From assembly GCF_000023885.1 (NCBI RefSeq), contig NC_013165.1, positions 1,178,001 to 1,242,000 on the forward strand: a DNA stretch of 64,000 bases. The letters run 5' to 3'. This document shows positions 63,158 to 64,000 of this stretch, piece after piece. A model generated the notes under the pieces. It made no database searches. It was not told the origin of the DNA and was given only the letters and a program-made list of their open reading frames with translations. How positions within the stretch are numbered: the first letter of the stretch is position 1; each line of letters starts with the position of its first letter. Source of the DNA: Slackia heliotrinireducens DSM 20476. Its GTDB lineage: Bacteria; Actinomycetota; Coriobacteriia; Coriobacteriales; Eggerthellaceae. Both the position numbers and the translations under genes were made by a program.

Positions 63158-64000
63158 ATGTACGACGGTCTGCCTACGCCCGACCGCAACGATAAATGCT
63201 GGTGCGGAAGCGGTAAGAAATACAAGAAATGTCATCTGAACAACGATGAGCGCCTGCAGCGCCTCTACGACGAGGGCTTCGAGGTGCCGTCCCGCGATAT
63301 GCTGAAGACCCCCGAGGTCATCGAAGGCATCAAGCGCAGCGCCGAAGTGAACATCGGCGTGCTGGATTACGTGGCGGAGCACATTCGCGCCGGCATCACC
63401 ACCGAAGAGATCGACCAGTGGGTCTACAACTACACGGTGGAACACGGCGCAATCCCCGCGCCCCTCAACTACGAAGGCTATCCCAAGAGCGTCTGCACCT
63501 CGGTCAACGAGGTGGTCTGCCACGGTATCCCCAGTCCCGACGAAGTCCTTAAAGACGGCGACATCATCAACGTCGACTGCTCAACCATCAAGGACGGATA
63601 CTTTTCGGATTCGTCCCGCATGTTCATGATCGGCGAGGTTGACCCCGAGGTCAAGCGCCTGGTCGAGGTCACGAAGGCATCTGTCGAGGCGGGCATTGCC
63701 GCGGTCAAGCCGTGGTGCCAGCTGGGCGACGTGTCCGCGGCCGTCAACAAAGTGGCCACCGACGCGGGCTTCACGGTGGTCCGCGAGTTCGGCGGCCATG
63801 GCATCGGCCTGGAGTTCCACGAGGACCCCTTCGTCAGCTTCGTCGAACCCGCCAACACGGGCATCATCCTGGCGCCGGGCATGTGCTTCACCATCGAGCC
63901 CATGGTCAACCTGGGTGCCCAGCCCATCGACATGTCCGACCCCAACGGCTGGACCGTCCGCACCAAGGACGGCAAGCCCACCGCCCAGTGGGAGGTTCAG
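63158..64000 (+). CDS. map: Methionine aminopeptidase type I with SEC-C zinc motif (3' end outside window)
   Basis: Removes the N-terminal methionine from new proteins. Residues 14-26 form a SEC-C-type zinc motif, CWCGSGKKYKKCH, as in longer Gram-positive MetAPs. The catalytic domain shows VCHGIPSPDEV, the metal-binding Asp residues in NVDCSTIKDGYFSDSSRMF, GGHGIGLEFHEDP and FTIEPMVNLG. 281 codons are visible and the frame is still open at the window edge, just after KPTAQWEVQ, where a few residues should remain. AGAAAGGA lies 8 bases before the ATG. Confidence 0.94.
   Translation, partial: MYDGLPTPDRNDKCWCGSGKKYKKCHLNNDERLQRLYDEGFEVPSRDMLKTPEVIEGIKRSAEVNIGVLDYVAEHIRAGITTEEIDQWVYNYTVEHGAIPAPLNYEGYPKSVCTSVNEVVCHGIPSPDEVLKDGDIINVDCSTIKDGYFSDSSRMFMIGEVDPEVKRLVEVTKASVEAGIAAVKPWCQLGDVSAAVNKVATDAGFTVVREFGGHGIGLEFHEDPFVSFVEPANTGIILAPGMCFTIEPMVNLGAQPIDMSDPNGWTVRTKDGKPTAQWEVQ

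Overview
The window is dense bacterial housekeeping DNA, moderately high in GC by eye. Its content points to a Gram-positive, most likely an anaerobic actinobacterium of the class Coriobacteriia (inference from gene order and content; no database was searched). It has WhiA, RNase J, RNase Y, a SpoVS-like protein, RecX and LexA boxes of the CGAAC-N4-GTTCG type. Gene order resembles Bacillus in several blocks: rplS-rnhB-...-dprA-trmFO-xerC, uvrC-rapZ-yvcK-whiA, and rnj-ftsK-rodZ-rimO-pgsA-cinA-recA-rny-spoVS-miaB-miaA-hflX-lexA-nrdR.

Layout. 1-3005: end of dnaJ, then mtaB, dgkA and ybeY. 3174-10048: rplS, rnhB, then a run yraN-comM-dprA-trmFO-xerC (DNA uptake/processing, tRNA methylation, dimer resolution). 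10064-16723: an unknown gene behind LexA boxes, uvrA, an acetyltransferase, a glyoxalase-fold protein and a MATE exporter. 16805-24304: gdhA (minus), a zinc-ribbon protein, rnhA, a small acidic ORF, and an unrecognised pair (a 903-aa protein and an AAA/DUF234-like protein with a degenerate P-loop). 24384-27689: flavodoxin behind a long leader with a terminator, sstT, and an IS1595-like insertion with an intact target duplication. 27801-32193: sbcCD (minus). 32340-38631: uvrC-rapZ-yvcK-whiA and a convergent PatB-type aminotransferase. 38945-57244: rnj, ftsK, rodZ, yajQ, rimO, a pgsA-cinA fusion, recA, recX, rny, a GHKL-type ATPase, spoVS, miaB, miaA and hflX. 57322-64000: lexA facing a small membrane-protein gene, nrdR, dut, degV, an IS110-type element, a thioesterase and the start of map.

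DNA repair is a strong theme: uvrA, uvrC, sbcCD, recA, recX, lexA, dprA and rnhA/rnhB. LexA boxes sit at the promoters of recA, lexA, the small gene divergent from lexA, and an unknown gene after xerC. Separately, the upstream regions of yraN-comM-dprA and of recA share an array of TCAG-type repeats on an 11-bp period followed by a nearly identical 24-bp block. This suggests a common regulator for DNA-processing genes that is distinct from LexA. Other points of interest are a probable attenuator or riboswitch before the flavodoxin gene, overlapping long stems in the IS1595 leader, and two candidate leaderless genes. No tRNA, rRNA or CRISPR array was seen.
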